From Euryodendron excelsum (lineage: Eukaryota; Streptophyta; Magnoliopsida; Ericales; Pentaphylacaceae): a stretch of 64,000 nt of DNA. Shown here one piece after another: positions 47,969-59,465 of the stretch. Each line of letters starts with the position of its first letter. Positions within the stretch are counted from its first letter, which is position 1. The notes below the pieces were generated by a model. The model saw only the letters and a list, made by a program, of their open reading frames with translations. It had not been told where the DNA came from and did no database searches. The translations under genes were made by a program, and so were the position numbers. The DNA is taken from contig CM065381.1 of assembly GCA_033060915.1 (NCBI GenBank), positions 49,779,836-49,843,835 on the forward strand. Reading direction: 5' to 3'.

Positions 47969-48372
47969 TATTTACTTGTCAAAGACAGAAAATGAAAAAG
48001 GATGAATCCCATATTGACCGCGAGGCAATCGGATGGACCGGAGTTGAAAAATTTTGGGGAGTAAGCTATCTTGAACCGACATTCTGTCAGGTGGAATGAT
48101 ACTCCTCCGGGAAATTTTAGGGCTAACATTTGGACATTGATTCTTCTTGAATTGACACTCTTTCTAGCGAAATGCTGCTGCTCCGAGAAGGTTCAAGGTT
48201 GATGTCTGGAAATAAATTCTTCTTGAACTAACGCTTCATCTGGCAGAATGCTGCTCCTTTAGGAAGGTTCAAGGTTGATATCTTGAAACTGATTCTTCTT
48301 AAAATAACGCTCCATCTGGTGGAATGCAGCTCCTTTGGGGAGGTTCAACGTTGATATATGGTTTTAAAGGGG
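47969..48372 (-). other. Non-coding stretch between PPT and satellite
   Basis: Contains three or four degenerate ~85-bp repeats around cttgaact.ac.ct..atctgg.. and gaatgctgctcct..gg.aggttcaa. The same occurs at 59467-59870. Confidence 0.6.
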
Positions 48373-49260
48373 AAAGCTCGGAAGCCTAATCTGTTTTACC
48401 AGAGGAAGCTCTAAAACCCAATCTGCTTTTTTGGAGAAAGCTCTAAAACCCATTCTGTTCTTTCGGAGGAAGTTTTGAAACCCAATCTGCTTTTTCAGAG
48501 GAAGCTCGAAAACCCAATCTGCTTTTTCGGGGGAAGCTCTAAAACCCAGTCTGCTTTTTTAGAGGAAGCTCGAAAACCCGATCTGCTTTTTCGGAGGAAG
48601 CTCGGAAACTCGATCTGCTTTTTCAGAGGAAGTTCTGAAACCCAATTTGCTTTTTCAAGGGAAGCTCTGAAACGCAATTTGCTTTTTTCGGAGGAAGCTC
48701 TGAAACCCAATCTGCTTTTTCATAGGAAGCTCGGAAAGCCGATCTACTTTTTCGGAGGAAGCTCTGAGACCCAATACGCTTTTTCGGGGGAAGCTCTAAA
48801 ACTCAATCTACTTTTTTTGAGGAAGCTTGGAAACACGATATGCTTTTTCGGAGGAGGCTCGAAAATCAAATTCTCTTTTTTTGAAGGAAGTTTGGAAACC
48901 CAATCTGCTTTTTTGGAGGAAGCTCAGAAACCCAATTTGCTTTTTTTGGGGGAGGCTCTGAAACCCAGTCTTCTTTTTTAGAGAAAGCTCGAAAACCCAA
49001 TCTGCTTTTTCGAAAGAAGCTCAGAAACTCGTTCTGCTTTTTCGGAGGAAGCTCTGAAACCCAATCTGCTTTTTTAGGGGAAGCTCTAAAACCCAGTTTG
49101 CTTTTTTCGAAGAAAGCTCTAAAACCCAATGTGCTTTTTCGGAGGAAGCTCTGAAACCCAATATACATTTTTTGGAGAAGCTCTGAAACCCAATCTGCTT
49201 TTTCGGAGGAAGCTCGGAAACCCGATCTGCTTTTTCAGAGGAAGCTCAAAAACCCAATCT
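48373..49260 (-). repeat. 32-bp satellite array, about 28 units
   Basis: Unit aagctctgaaacccaatctg + ctttttcggagg (32 bp). The unit has few stops, and 3 x 32 = 96 bp gives a 32-residue protein period. That explains the 168-codon frame at 48475-48981 and frames on the other strand; I do not call them genes. Confidence 0.95.
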
Positions 49261-49443
49261 TTGCTGATATAAGGGATTTGCTTGTAGTTCTTCTGTCTTT
49301 AATGTTAGAGAAGTGACATTTGCTGCTTCTTGGATTGAGATTTTTGGAGTGTAATGTTCCTTTGATGTGTTGATTGTTGACTTTTGCATCTGGCTGGCAT
49401 AGCGGAATTCTGGGTAAGGTGCTTCCTTGGGTTCTTGAATTGG

Positions 49444-49452
49444 TTTTTTTTT

Positions 49453-49496
<44 letters not shown>
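49444..49496. repeat. T19 then G34 homopolymer
   Basis: 19 T (49444-49462) followed by 34 G (49463-49496). The paralogous site at about 60871-60890 reads only ttggttttggagggggtgag. Confidence 0.9.
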
Positions 49497-49497
<1 letters not shown>

Positions 49498-49889
49498 GAG
49501 GCCTACTTTTGAAAGGTTTAAGGTGTTTCGAAGGTCGAACATCTATAGGTCAGTTTTCCTTGAGTGGATCAACTGGTTTGCAATTGAATGGGAGGTGTAG
49601 GGTGGGTCGTTGCCCCAGTGTTTACGATTTGAAGAGGTCGAGTCTGGCTGACATTAATTGGGGTGGTCGAGGGTGATTCAGTGCCCTATTCTCTGTTTCT
49701 TGTTGTCTATGGATGACAATTCGGGTTTTCTGGGGTCCATTTCTTTTGCAGAGCGCTTGGATTCTGGCCGGCAGAACTTCTAGGATGTTGTGCTTCTGCT
49801 TCGGGACACCTTTTCTTTTGTAATCACCTGAGCACTTGTCAGTGTATTTTGTTAGACATGTCATTTGGTATATACTGTATAAGTCCACC

Positions 49890-50280
49890 ATAGGTTAAAA
49901 TGAATGCACATCATACTTTTGGATGAATGCACAGATTGATACATGAGGAAATGAGTGCATGTCATACTTTTTGATGAATGCGTAAAAATAGAATTAAACG
50001 TATGTCATGGTTTTTTATGGAAGCTCTTGCAGGGATGGAATTGAATGCATGTCATGCTTCTTGATGAACGCATAGAGATGGATTTTGAACGCATGTCGTA
50101 CTTTTTTATGAATGCACATAAATGAAAATGAATGGATATCATACTTTTTGATGAATGTATAAAGATGGGTTTTGAATACATGTCATACTTTTTTATGAAT
50201 GCACATACATGAATGGAATTGGAAGCATGTCATACTTTTTTATGAATGCACGAATAGAATTGAACTACATAGGAATTGCA
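49890..50280 (-). repeat. About 46-bp tandem repeats
   Basis: Eight or nine irregular units built on gaatgcatgtcatacttttt + tgatgaatgca. The paralogous array is at 61288-61660. Confidence 0.8.
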
Positions 50281-50559
50281 TGAATGCACAAGTACTGCAT
50301 GAATACAAGTTATTTCTAAAGAATGCCCCAAGATTTCCCCAAGGCCTATACTCTCAGGATTCTGCTTCCTTTCTAGGATCCTGCCCCTTTGGTTTTGTCC
50401 CATTCTTGTCGGGGTGTGATAGCATGTGCACCATTCTCAGGGAATCTTAACCTTTTAGGTTGCTGCTATCTTATCCCTACTTTCTATGAGGTTACTGTTT
50501 GGCGATTTTCTGTCCTCACTTGGTTTTCTCCCTCAGATCCTCATATTCCACTATAGCTT

Positions 50560-51119
50560 GAGCGACAACTTGTCTACCCTTTACAGAGCGATAAACAGCT
50601 TGACTCTCAATTCGAGAAGACTTCTTTTAAGACCATAATGTAGGCCGGGTTTAGGGGTTGTAAGAAATAAAGGGATATTTAGGCTCAAAGATTTTCTTTT
50701 AGTGGGTTGTTTAAACCAAAACCATCTAAGCACATCTTGGAACATGACATTGCCCCTACATTCGTACTCATTCTTCTTTTTTTTTCTTAAACTGGTCTTC
50801 CTATTTTTGGCTTATTTGGACTTAGCAATTTTCTTTGATCTGAGAGGACTTTAATTTGGACCGTAATGTGGGCTAGGATAAGGGGTTTATGAACAAAGGG
50901 ATATAAAGGCTCAAACATTATCACTTATGGGGTTCCGAAAGACCTATGATCAGCTTTGGCAATTTTAACTTCCCTTTTCTTCTCCCTTCTTTCCTTCTTA
51001 CCTTTTTGGTTTTTTTATTTTGTTTTTTTTTTTAGGCGTGTCATCCGAGACTCTTCTTTCCACCAAAACTTGCTACCATGCTTGTTCTTAGAGATGTCGC
51101 CGCCGTCATATCCTCTTGG
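50560..51119 (-). other. Conserved post-pol non-coding block and remnant of a small ORF
   Basis: On the minus strand two copies of gcctacattatggtc / gcccacattacggtcc, preceded by gagcct..tatccctttgtt, match the forward family A sequence at 23290-23640. Upstream, near 51130-51030, a short frame starts MSNEDGDSQED, the counterpart of the repeat ORF at 15056; it stops after about 33 codons. Confidence 0.55.
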
Positions 51120-51960
51120 GAATCACCATCTTCATTGCTCATTAGTTCTTGTTTATGGTTTTTTCCTTAACCCAGTGTGGGTGATGATCATTAGGTCGGT
51201 ATATAATTTTTTCAAAGGATATGGCCGGCTCAAGTGGGCTTTGCAAGGGGTTGTCTCTAACTATATGGTAGTAGAACCGAGGGCCTCCCTTTATTTCAGA
51301 TTAAATTGTTTAGTCCATCAAGCCTTTTTACAAAATTTAGACAACATTTCTAATTAAATCCCTGCACTTTCTATCGAATCAACCATTATGCGCTTACCCC
51401 AATATGAGGGACGGTTCTTGGTTTGGGAATATCTAAATGGCAATCACTTACGACTCTAGTGGACTGAGCGAAGGGAAGTATTTATTTCTTTTGGACGGAT
51501 TGAATGATGGCTTCTCTTCATTTTGGGAGCTCGACTATCCATTGCTTAGCTAGGATATCATTCATGTGTCACCTCTTTAATAAGCTTTGTATTTCTTTAT
51601 TGAGTCTATCTTCCTCCTCTCTTTCACTCTCTATCTTTCTCTCAAAGGTTTTAATCTCCGTTGAATGGGTTGCCCATGCTATCCCATCCTTTAAGCCGAG
51701 TCATTATAGATTGGGGAAGAATCCCTAAAAGCAATCATTATCCACAAGAGTATGAGTCAAAAGGAATGAACTATAGCCCTTCATTTTCATTTCATTTTTT
51801 TTTTTTACATGGCATGGCCTTAATTGAAAGCATAAGCATAAGAGAGGAATAAGGGCAAGAAAAGTAGGAGATAGGAAGGAAAGTAGATGAATACAAAAAA
51901 AAAATCCCTTTTTTCTTTTTGAATTGATAAGCTCCTTAGAAAGGCTTTAGGATTATACGC
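51120..51960 (-). other. Conserved post-gag spacer (family B copy)
   Basis: Matches 15061-15840 along its length. It includes the plus-strand frame 51504-51728 and stops in all element-sense frames. Confidence 0.6.
51504..51728 (+). other. Short frame conserved with 15388-15591
   Basis: 74 codons starting MMASLHFGSSTIHCLARIS. Its similarity to the family A copy covers nearly the whole length. Serine/leucine-rich, no recognised domain, antisense to the element. Coding status unproven. Confidence 0.35.
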
Positions 51961-52260
51961 TCCACTTGCCAGGTGCCTCATTGGGTTGCACAAGGCTGAT
52001 CGAATTGCTGTTTGTGACTTTCAGGGTGCCAGTGGTGATGGTGTAGTGGTGGACCACTTTTTTCTTTCCATTCTTTGCTTCAAATGCGGTGCCCTGGCTA
52101 CCCCCCAAGACTTGCAACTTCTTAATGTTATCCTTTCCTTTGTCGGGACTATTTGGATCAGCCTAATCTCTCGTGATAAAATTGATGGTGTGGTTCGGTA
52201 ATGGGCAGGAAGCAACAGGAGTTGGGTTGGCTTCTTCTGTACCAATAACTTTTGAGTCAA

Positions 52261-53004
52261 TTAAGTCCTGAATTTTATGCTCAGAGAGAAGCATTCCTCA
52301 GTGTCATGACCCTGGCCACCTGAATGATATTCACAAGTTACTGCTAAGTTGAAGTTGGGTGGTAAGGGATTGGGCAGAGGCCGAGAAGGTATAGGCTTCA
52401 GGTGTCCTGCTGCTAGGAGGCCATAATAAGCTGCGATTTGTGTGCAAGCAAGTTTAGTAAAAACACAATTTCTCCAACTAGCTCTCTTAGGTCGAAAGGG
52501 TGTCCTAGATGTTCCTGAAGGCCGAGGATCAGGTTCTGGCATAATAATAGCTGGGTCAATGGCTTGAAAATCAAGGAGGTTTTGGATTTTGCATTTCAAA
52601 GTGGGACAATTTTCTGTGTCATGGCCGGGTGAGTTGGAATGGTATTCACATGATAGATTAGGATTATATGATTCGGGGGTCCGGTTGAAGATAGGCATGG
52701 GAGGTACCAGGACGAGATGATTGACTTGGCAAAGCCGTCAATAGGCGGTGGTTAGAGAGCAAGCCAACGGGGTGTAATCTCGATCTTTTCCCTTGGTTCT
52801 TTTTTGGAGGACAATATGTTCTTTATGCGTTTGGAGCTGGAGAGCTTCTGCTTGCTCATCAAGTGTTATACCTGCATGGGATAGGAGCAAAGAGACCATT
52901 GTTTCTATTTTGGTCATCCTACTCTCAAGTCCTCTTATTTCTGCTAGTAGCTAAGCCTGGCCTTGCTTAAGGGCCGAGCTTGGTGGCATATTGAATGACT
53001 CCAT
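52261..53004 (-). pseudogene. gag: Shortened Tat gag with two knuckles and no core domain
   Basis: One frame runs from the ATG at 53004 (MESFNMPPSSALKQGQ) to TAA at 52261-52263, with two internal stops: TAG 52951-52953 and TGA 52738-52740. The N-terminus includes a coiled-coil-like segment (EIRGLESRMTKIETM). The core motifs present in the family A gag (PKF/Y..GDP, WF.RLD, GRI) are absent. Two knuckles follow, CEYHSNSPGHDTENC and, about 100 residues later, CEYHSGGQGHDTEEC, both of the C-x2-H-x5-H-x4-C form. After the stop another frame continues LIDSKVIGTEE. Such a product could bind nucleic acid but lacks the assembly domain. Confidence 0.75.
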
Positions 53005-54595
53005 GGGTGCTATATGTTCTGAAATGAGTAACTGCTTCTTTCTGGGATGGCGACCTATACAGGGGAGTTCTCTGTAAGCATGGGCTTTACCCCTTCTTTT
53101 CTTTTTGTGAAATGAGGGAGGAAGAAAGAGTGAAAAACAAAGAAAAGAGAAAAGTTAGTGCTTTAATTTGAAAGTTTTTATGCAATACATGTCTTAGGGG
53201 TGCCCCTGCTATTCGAGGGGGACTAAGCATGATGTGTTGGCTCACTTTTGAAGATAGGGGGTTGCCCCTTTATGTACTCTCGTACCTGTGCGAACATCTT
53301 CATTTATTCATTCATTCATTCATTCATTCACACATTCATGCATTCATTCGATGAAAGTAGGAAGGACAGTTTTATTATATTTAATTCTTTTTTTCTGTAT
53401 ATGGAATTAAAAGTACATTTGAAGGGGAAGGAAAACATTTTCTTTGGGACTTTTGCCTATTCTATTTTTAGATTTGAAATCCTAAACTACTCTTGAGTCT
53501 TCGGATTTGCCTTCCTTGATGGAGGTCAGTGAGAGATCTTGATTTCGGATTGCCCCTTGTCTTCTTGGCAACCCTATCTCCATGAGCGAAAAGGGATTGG
53601 GGCCCCTCTTTATGAGATGACTTTGATGCGTGCCATGAGTCCTTAGGGTCTCTTGGTACCCTTAAGAGTTTTGGTTGGCTAGATTCGACTGAGAAGGTCT
53701 TTGGGCCTTTCTCTCGGGGTTAATTAGATGCATGAAGATGTAATGACTTGAGTTACTTTGGAAACTCTTGTCTTGAAATGAATTCTGATGCATGAGTAGT
53801 TATGGTGCATATACATAAAAATGGCAAGAATTAAATAGCATGACATCACGAATTAATCAGAATATATATAAAGGAAAATAAAGCGGTCGCCCTTTCCTCC
53901 TTGGTTTTGAAATTGACGCACGTGTCCTAAATCCGGTAGAAGTTCGGCTCTGCATGGGGTGCTACATGAGCATAAGGTTAAGGGTTTACTAATGCTTCCT
54001 AAAAAGGCTCAGTTCCCGAACCTTCAAACCTCCGACACCCACCCTCAAAAAGATAAGCTCCATCTTTGGTTGGTGGTCCGAGTGGGGGAACTATCAAGAG
54101 ACCGTAGGCTGAGAAACTGACACAGCATCTGCCCATAGTCAATATACTGTTTCCCCTTCTATCTAGAAGGTTAGTAACCAGGTAATATATGCAAGATGCA
54201 AATGCAAGTGAGTGCACCAAGTGTGTGTGAAATTTTTAAAAATGGAAGAAAAGACCCAACAACACACATCACATCCTGTTCATTCATTCATATACATGGC
54301 AATAAATAAGATATGAAATAAAATGTGAACAAAGGTCCACCTACAAAAGAAAAATGCAGAGAGTTAGTAACTTTTTGAAAAACTCAATGCAAGATAAAAT
54401 GGATGGTTAATGCAAGAGTATAAACATAAGCAATGAATGCAAGTGATGACACTCATTTGAAAATTGTTTTGGAATATAAGATTTGTTTTGGAAACTTAGA
54501 TAAATTTGAAAAGCGGATAAAACAGGACAAAGTAACCAGAGATTCTAGGTGAGTGAAGGGTGAAGAGACACGTCAACGGCCTAACCCTCTAAGTA
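53005..54595 (-). other. 5' leader of the family B element
   Basis: Non-coding and homologous to 17224-18770. It contains a TTCA microsatellite at about 53305-53350. Confidence 0.65.
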
Positions 54596-54614
54596 GTCCC
54601 CAGTGGAGTCGCTA
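54596..54614 (-). other. Primer binding site, Arg-tRNA type
   Basis: Minus strand tagcgactccactggggac, two bases from the LTR end, as at 18771. Confidence 0.8.
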
Positions 54615-56120
54615 GCTGTCGCGCCCCGATTTTTGGGTCCAAGTCCTTTCGGCTCGAAGACAAAGCACGGAACTCTGTTATTAGAACTCATCCTCCTAGA
54701 AGGACGAGTACAACTAGGTTTGAATTGAAATTGGTTTGATTAAGGGCTTTTTAGAAAAATAAGAGTCGCCACCTAACTTGATTAAGGTGAGTTAGGGCAC
54801 CTAAAACTAACTACTAATCCGACGATTAAACTTACGGTTTTTGGAAAAGATTTTGAAAACTCCCTCAAGAGAGGGTTTTTAAGAAAGTAGGTTGTTTGGC
54901 AACCTTTGGAAAGATTTAAGCCCTTCTTTGAAAATAACTCCATTTTGATCTTTCGAAAACAAAAATCTAGGGCTCAGGGGTTGGTTATGTGTAGGGAAGA
55001 TATCCAAAGATCATCACCCTGCCCCGCCCTTTCGGTACCTACATGTCTAATCACCCTTTATTGACGCACTAGACTAACCGGTTAGCATTATCCACTTTTG
55101 GAATCTTTTAAAAAAAGCAGGGTTTAATCATCACTTTTGGAACGAATGATGCATGATGCAAGTTTTGGAAGAACTTTGAAATAATGGAGGTTTTGAAGGG
55201 TTTTGAGATAGAAGTTTTGGATTGATAGAAACTTTTGAAAACGAGATTGGAGTTGAAATAAAAGTTATGACTACACCATTTTAGATTGCCTACGTATCTC
55301 ATTTGGCGAGAATCAGGGCATTCGTAGTTCGGGCAAGAGCCTGATGGAAAATAGGCACATTAGGGCCTTTGGAAAGTTTTGAAGATACTTTGAGGTCTTT
55401 GGAATGAAAGAACATGAGAGTTTTGACTTGAAACCAGATAGTGGGATGTTTTGAAATAGAACTTTGAAATTCTTGAGAGGGGATTTTGAACTGTTTCGAA
55501 ATGTTTTTGGAACAACTCTAAGGAGTTTTGGAAAGGCATTGGAATAACTTAAGAGAGTTTTGAAAATATTTTGTAGTCGTGCTCTGAAAGCCTTGGAGGT
55601 ATGATTTTGGGGTGTTTGAGTAAATAGATCTTTGAAAAGTTTTTTAAAGTGGTTTTTGAAAGCACCAACTGCTTTGGAACTCTAATATGGACAACCTTGG
55701 AGGTTGCTCTTGATCTATCACTTTTCTTTGGAGTCCCTAACCATGAAAGGGTGTAGGGACACCTTAGGGTTGTGAGTTCTTAAAAACATTCTTCGAAATA
55801 CTTTGAAGGTAAAATGTAGGAGTATTTGAAAAGGTTATGAAGTTGGCTTTTGAAATCTCAAGAGTGTAAGAGGTTTTGGAAAAATAAGTCATGAGAATAG
55901 TTTTAGATAGAAAGATCATTTAAATAGGGTTCATAAGTTTGGAACCTTGAAGCATGCTAACCTAGGATGGGTTAACCTATGGTTAGGGGTAACCTAAGGT
56001 TAACTAGCTTGAGTTAGGTTAACCTAGGGTTAAGGTGACCTAAGATTCATCAACTAAGGTTTGGTTAACCTAGGGTTAAGGTGACCTAGGGTTAACTAAC
56101 TCGGGTTAGGTTAACCTAGA

Positions 56121-56240
56121 GTTGGACAACTAGGGTCAAGTTAACCTAGGGTTGGATAATTAGGGTCAAGTTAACCTAGGGTTGGATAACTAGGGTCAAG
56201 TTAATCTAGGGTGGGATAACAAGGGTCAAGTTAACCTGGG
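56121..56240 (-). repeat. 30-bp tandem array in the family B LTR (4 units)
   Basis: Four exactly 30-bp units of gttggataactagggtcaag + ttaacctagg. They are preceded by looser ttaacctaggg variants from about 55960. Confidence 0.9.
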
Positions 56241-57530
56241 GTTGGATTGGAAGATGGTTTTGAAAGGTGGTTTTATGCATTTTTTAAAAGAGTTTTAGAA
56301 AACAAATCATGTTATGCAAAGGACTTTGGTTGACAACCCTTTTAAAGATCATTTCCATAAAAATTTGACTCTAGCCAAAAATATGGTTTATATGGTTGGT
56401 GCTTGAAAACCATTCCAAAAAAGGTCTTCTTAGGGCCATTATAACCTTTGTCTTAAAAAGATTAGGAGTTTTAAAAATCAACATAATAATGGCAACTTTT
56501 GGAAAACCATTTTGAATACAAAGATGGAGAGAATAAATCTTTGGAAACCATTTTTGAGAAGAGGATTTTGGAAACCATTTTTAAAGGAAACCATTCCAAC
56601 AAATTAGGGTTTCTATGGTCAATGTAAAGGGAGACCACTCGAGAGAGGGTTCTATGGGGCCATTCCAACCACTAATCTTGAGAGAATAGGAATCTTAGAA
56701 ATCCAAGAGTTTGAAAATCATTTTTGTGTAAGAACAAAAAGATAAATGAACCATTCTAACAATTTAGGGCTCCTATGGCTAATATTAAAGAGCGACTACT
56801 CAAGAGAGGGTTCCATGGGGCCATTTCAACCACTAAACTTGAGAGAATAGAAACCTTAGGAATTTGGGAGTTTGAAAACCCGTTTTATGCAAGTTGGAAT
56901 ACAAAGATGTAAAGGTGTGAGTTAGGGGTTAATGGGGGATTTTCTAAGGCATGACATCTAAGGTTTCATCCTAAACTTCAAGGGACCAACTCTTAGAACC
57001 ATTTTAAAAGGAATATTGAGCTTGGAAATGGAATGGAAATAAGAACAATGTAAGTTTTGCAAAACATGGTTATGAACATGGAAATGAAACCAAACACACA
57101 AGACATGAACAGGATAGCAATATGCAAAGGGGTCATGAATACATACAAGGCTTTAGGCTACACCACATAATCAACGGGCTCCAAGGTCATACCATCTTAA
57201 AGTAGGATAGTGAGAGATCCCATTACACAGTGGCTCTCACTAGCTTTCCTCTAGGCATGAACTAGGAGCCCTCTTACTCCAAGCATGCAAGAAAAGGGGG
57301 TAGAAGATGAGGATTAAAATAGAGAATAGCTTAAGTAGGCTTGAAGGGCTGGAAAGAGGAGTTCTATGGTGTATATGGCTATATAGGTGAAGTGTATGGG
57401 TTAGGGGGAGGTGGAATCTAGCCTAAGTGTTAGAAGAGTGGGTTGTATATAGAGATTCGAGGTTCTAGAGTAGTTTCAGCAGAGTTTGGCATCAATTTTT
57501 GGTTCTGGAATATGCAAAGGGGGAGGCCAG

Positions 57531-57538
57531 TATTTATA
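57531..57538 (-). promoter_or_regulatory. Family B LTR TATA box
   Basis: Plus strand tatttata, about 20 bp from the GCATGT inverted repeats. Confidence 0.7.
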
Positions 57539-57560
57539 GGCAACCTAAGAGAGGCCTGGC

Positions 57561-57615
57561 GCATGTATTACATGCACCTGGCCAAAATTTGCCCTAGCGC
57601 ATGTACCACATGCGC
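57561..57615. repeat. Paired GCGCATGT / ACATGCGC inverted repeats
   Basis: GCATGT-att-ACATGC at 57561-57575 and the perfect GCGCATGT (57597-57604), acc, ACATGCGC (57608-57615). They lie where family A LTRs have GGCGCC palindromes. Related copies are at 46574-46592 and 63465-63522. Confidence 0.85.
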
Positions 57616-58968
57616 AGTGCTATTCCATTGCCAGAATGCCACGTGGCACCCATTGTACTGGCTAAATCCTGACGGTTAATCAAACTTTGGTCGATTTGAT
57701 CAAAATCTGGGCGCATGTAGCATACGCTCTGTCATCGGGAGTGTTCGTTTAAACTTTGCCTCTATAATTGAGCTAACCGGGAAGGTTTCGGAGGAATCGG
57801 TTACATCCATGATGTCCCCCTAAGGTTTCTCGTTAACTTTTGTATTTTCAAAAAGTTTAAACACTGTTCAGAAGTGTGAGATATCGTCTCAGAAAATGTG
57901 CATAAAATTGCATCTCTGCGAAGCGTCTGTGATATGCTCCGTGGAGGTTCGAAAGTGGCTATTTTTATGTCACATGACTGAGGCCTTCGGGAAGCGATCT
58001 CTCCGATCGGACCATACCGATGGAAAGTACTCAGGAAATACTTTCGGAAATTTCCTAATTTAAGCATTTCTTAAGTCATTTGATGGTGCATTGTAACCAG
58101 GGAATTGGGAAAAAAGTCAATATTGGCGGTGCGTCTGCGAGACGCTCCAGGGGTTGCTGTAAGTGGTAATTTTCGAGCCACGCAATGAGGGACTTCAGGG
58201 AGTGATCTATCCGATCGAGCCGTATCGATGGAAAGACCTATGGACGAGCTTTCGGGAATTCCCCGATTTATGCATTTCTCAAGTCATTTGATAGTGCGTT
58301 ATAACCAGGAAATCAAGAGGAAAGGCAATTTTGGCAAAGCGTCTGCGACATGCTCCGGGGAAATTTTTTTGAGCTGGGAGTGTTTAGTGTCATAAGGTCC
58401 TCTTTAGGTTAAACAGGGGTGTATAACAAGACCCTCCGTTCAATAACCTAAGACCGGTGTTGTTTTGGGGCGCGTTCAGGTTGTCAGGGGCAAAATGGTC
58501 CTTTTGACTGGTTTCGGTTGAAAATGGTCAGGAATAGACTGGAGTGTTATGTTAAGCATCTATGCCGTTCAGGGATGATCCCGGAAGAGTTTTCCACTAT
58601 TTGGTGGGGTTTGTGCTGTGCTAGGGCACCTAGGGTTAAAGTGGTCATTTTGACCGAAGTTAGCTGAAGTGAGACCAAAGTTGGAAAAAATGGCGTGTTG
58701 AGTATGCCTAACTGTTTAGCAACACTTTGAAATGCGGACTTACCATATTGAGGGATTTTGAACTTTCTCAAGACGTGCCTGGAGGCCCAAGGGGCAGTTT
58801 GGTTATTAGGCCTCTATTGGGCCCAGCGGGTCCGGAAAGCAGTTGACTGATTGGATAGGGATTTAAAAGTTGATTGAGGCTTGAATGTGTTTACAGTGTT
58901 TTGAAAAGGAGTTCGGTCAAGCTGGAGATTGCTAAGCAGGAAAAAATGGAGTGCTTACAATGCAAGAA

Positions 58969-59447
58969 CAGGGGCAAAATGGTCATTTTGGCTGGTTTCA
59001 TTTGAAAATTGTCAGGAATGGACTGGAGTGTTATGTTAAGTGTGCCAGGTCATTCAGGGATGATCCTGAAAGAGTTTTTCACTGTTTGGTGGGATTTGTG
59101 CTGTGCTAGGGCACCTAGGGGTTAAATGGTCATTTTGACCAGAGTTAGCCGAAGTGAGACTAGAGTTAGACAGAATGGCGTGTTGAGTACACCTAACTGT
59201 TTAGCAACACTTTGAAATGGCGGACTTACCATCTTGAGGGATTTCGAACTTTCTCAAGACGTGCCTGGAGGCCCAAGGGGTAGGTTTGGTTATTCGGCCT
59301 CTATTGGGCCCAGCGGGCCCGAGAAGCAGTTGACTAATTGGATAGGGGTTTGAAATTTGATTTGGGCTTGAATGTGCTTACGGAGTTTTAAAAGGGAGTT
59401 CAGTTAGTCCGGAGATTGCTGAACGGGCAAAAAATGGGGTGCTTACA
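58969..59447 (-). mobile_element. Second, partial family B LTR end
   Basis: Repeats 58485-58959 (aggggcaaaatggtc... to gtgcttaca) with point differences, after a 9-bp filler (atgcaagaa). It is followed by its own PPT. Confidence 0.85.
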
Positions 59448-59465
59448 GCTGCCCCTCTTTTTCTG
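59448..59465 (-). other. Polypurine tract, family B
   Basis: Plus strand gctgcccctctttttctg after the LTR terminus. Confidence 0.8.

Larger units (their letters stand above)
49261..50560 (-). other. 3' non-coding region of family B
   Basis: Co-linear with 60691-61960. It includes the T19/G34 run and the 46-bp array described separately. No coding frame is supported. Confidence 0.7.
47951..54616 (-). mobile_element. Internal region of a family B element, PBS to PPT, pol-less
   Basis: 6.67 kb between two LTRs with PPT (47951) and PBS (54596) in place. From the PBS: leader, shortened gag, conserved spacer, 3' non-coding block, a 46-bp repeat array, a 32-bp satellite and the PPT. No reverse transcriptase, RNase H or integrase, so it could only move with enzymes from a partner. 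Confidence 0.8.
54617..58959 (-). mobile_element. Complete family B LTR, reverse
   Basis: 4343 bp from TGTCGCGCCCCG (plus strand) to gtgcttaca. It shares with family A the ends, the gagtcgccacctaacttg block and the cgtagttcgg block. It differs in the middle, where the 30-bp array (56121-56240), the ggaaaccattccaac blocks and the GCGCATGT repeats replace family A sequence. Serves as the reference family B LTR. Confidence 0.9.

Noticed and set aside
48475..49168. Long frames on both strands across the 32-bp array
   Set aside because: Explained by a stop-poor unit of 32 bp; the frame length is not conserved in the second array.
48373..49260. Regular 32-bp repeats resembling a CRISPR array
   Set aside because: The units are contiguous with no unique spacers, lie in a plant retrotransposon 3' region, and recur in the sister element. 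They are a satellite.
45041..56240. Interstitial telomere-like repeats (ttaaccctaggg look-alikes)
   Set aside because: The period is 30 bp and the unit is not TTTAGGG; it is an LTR-internal array.
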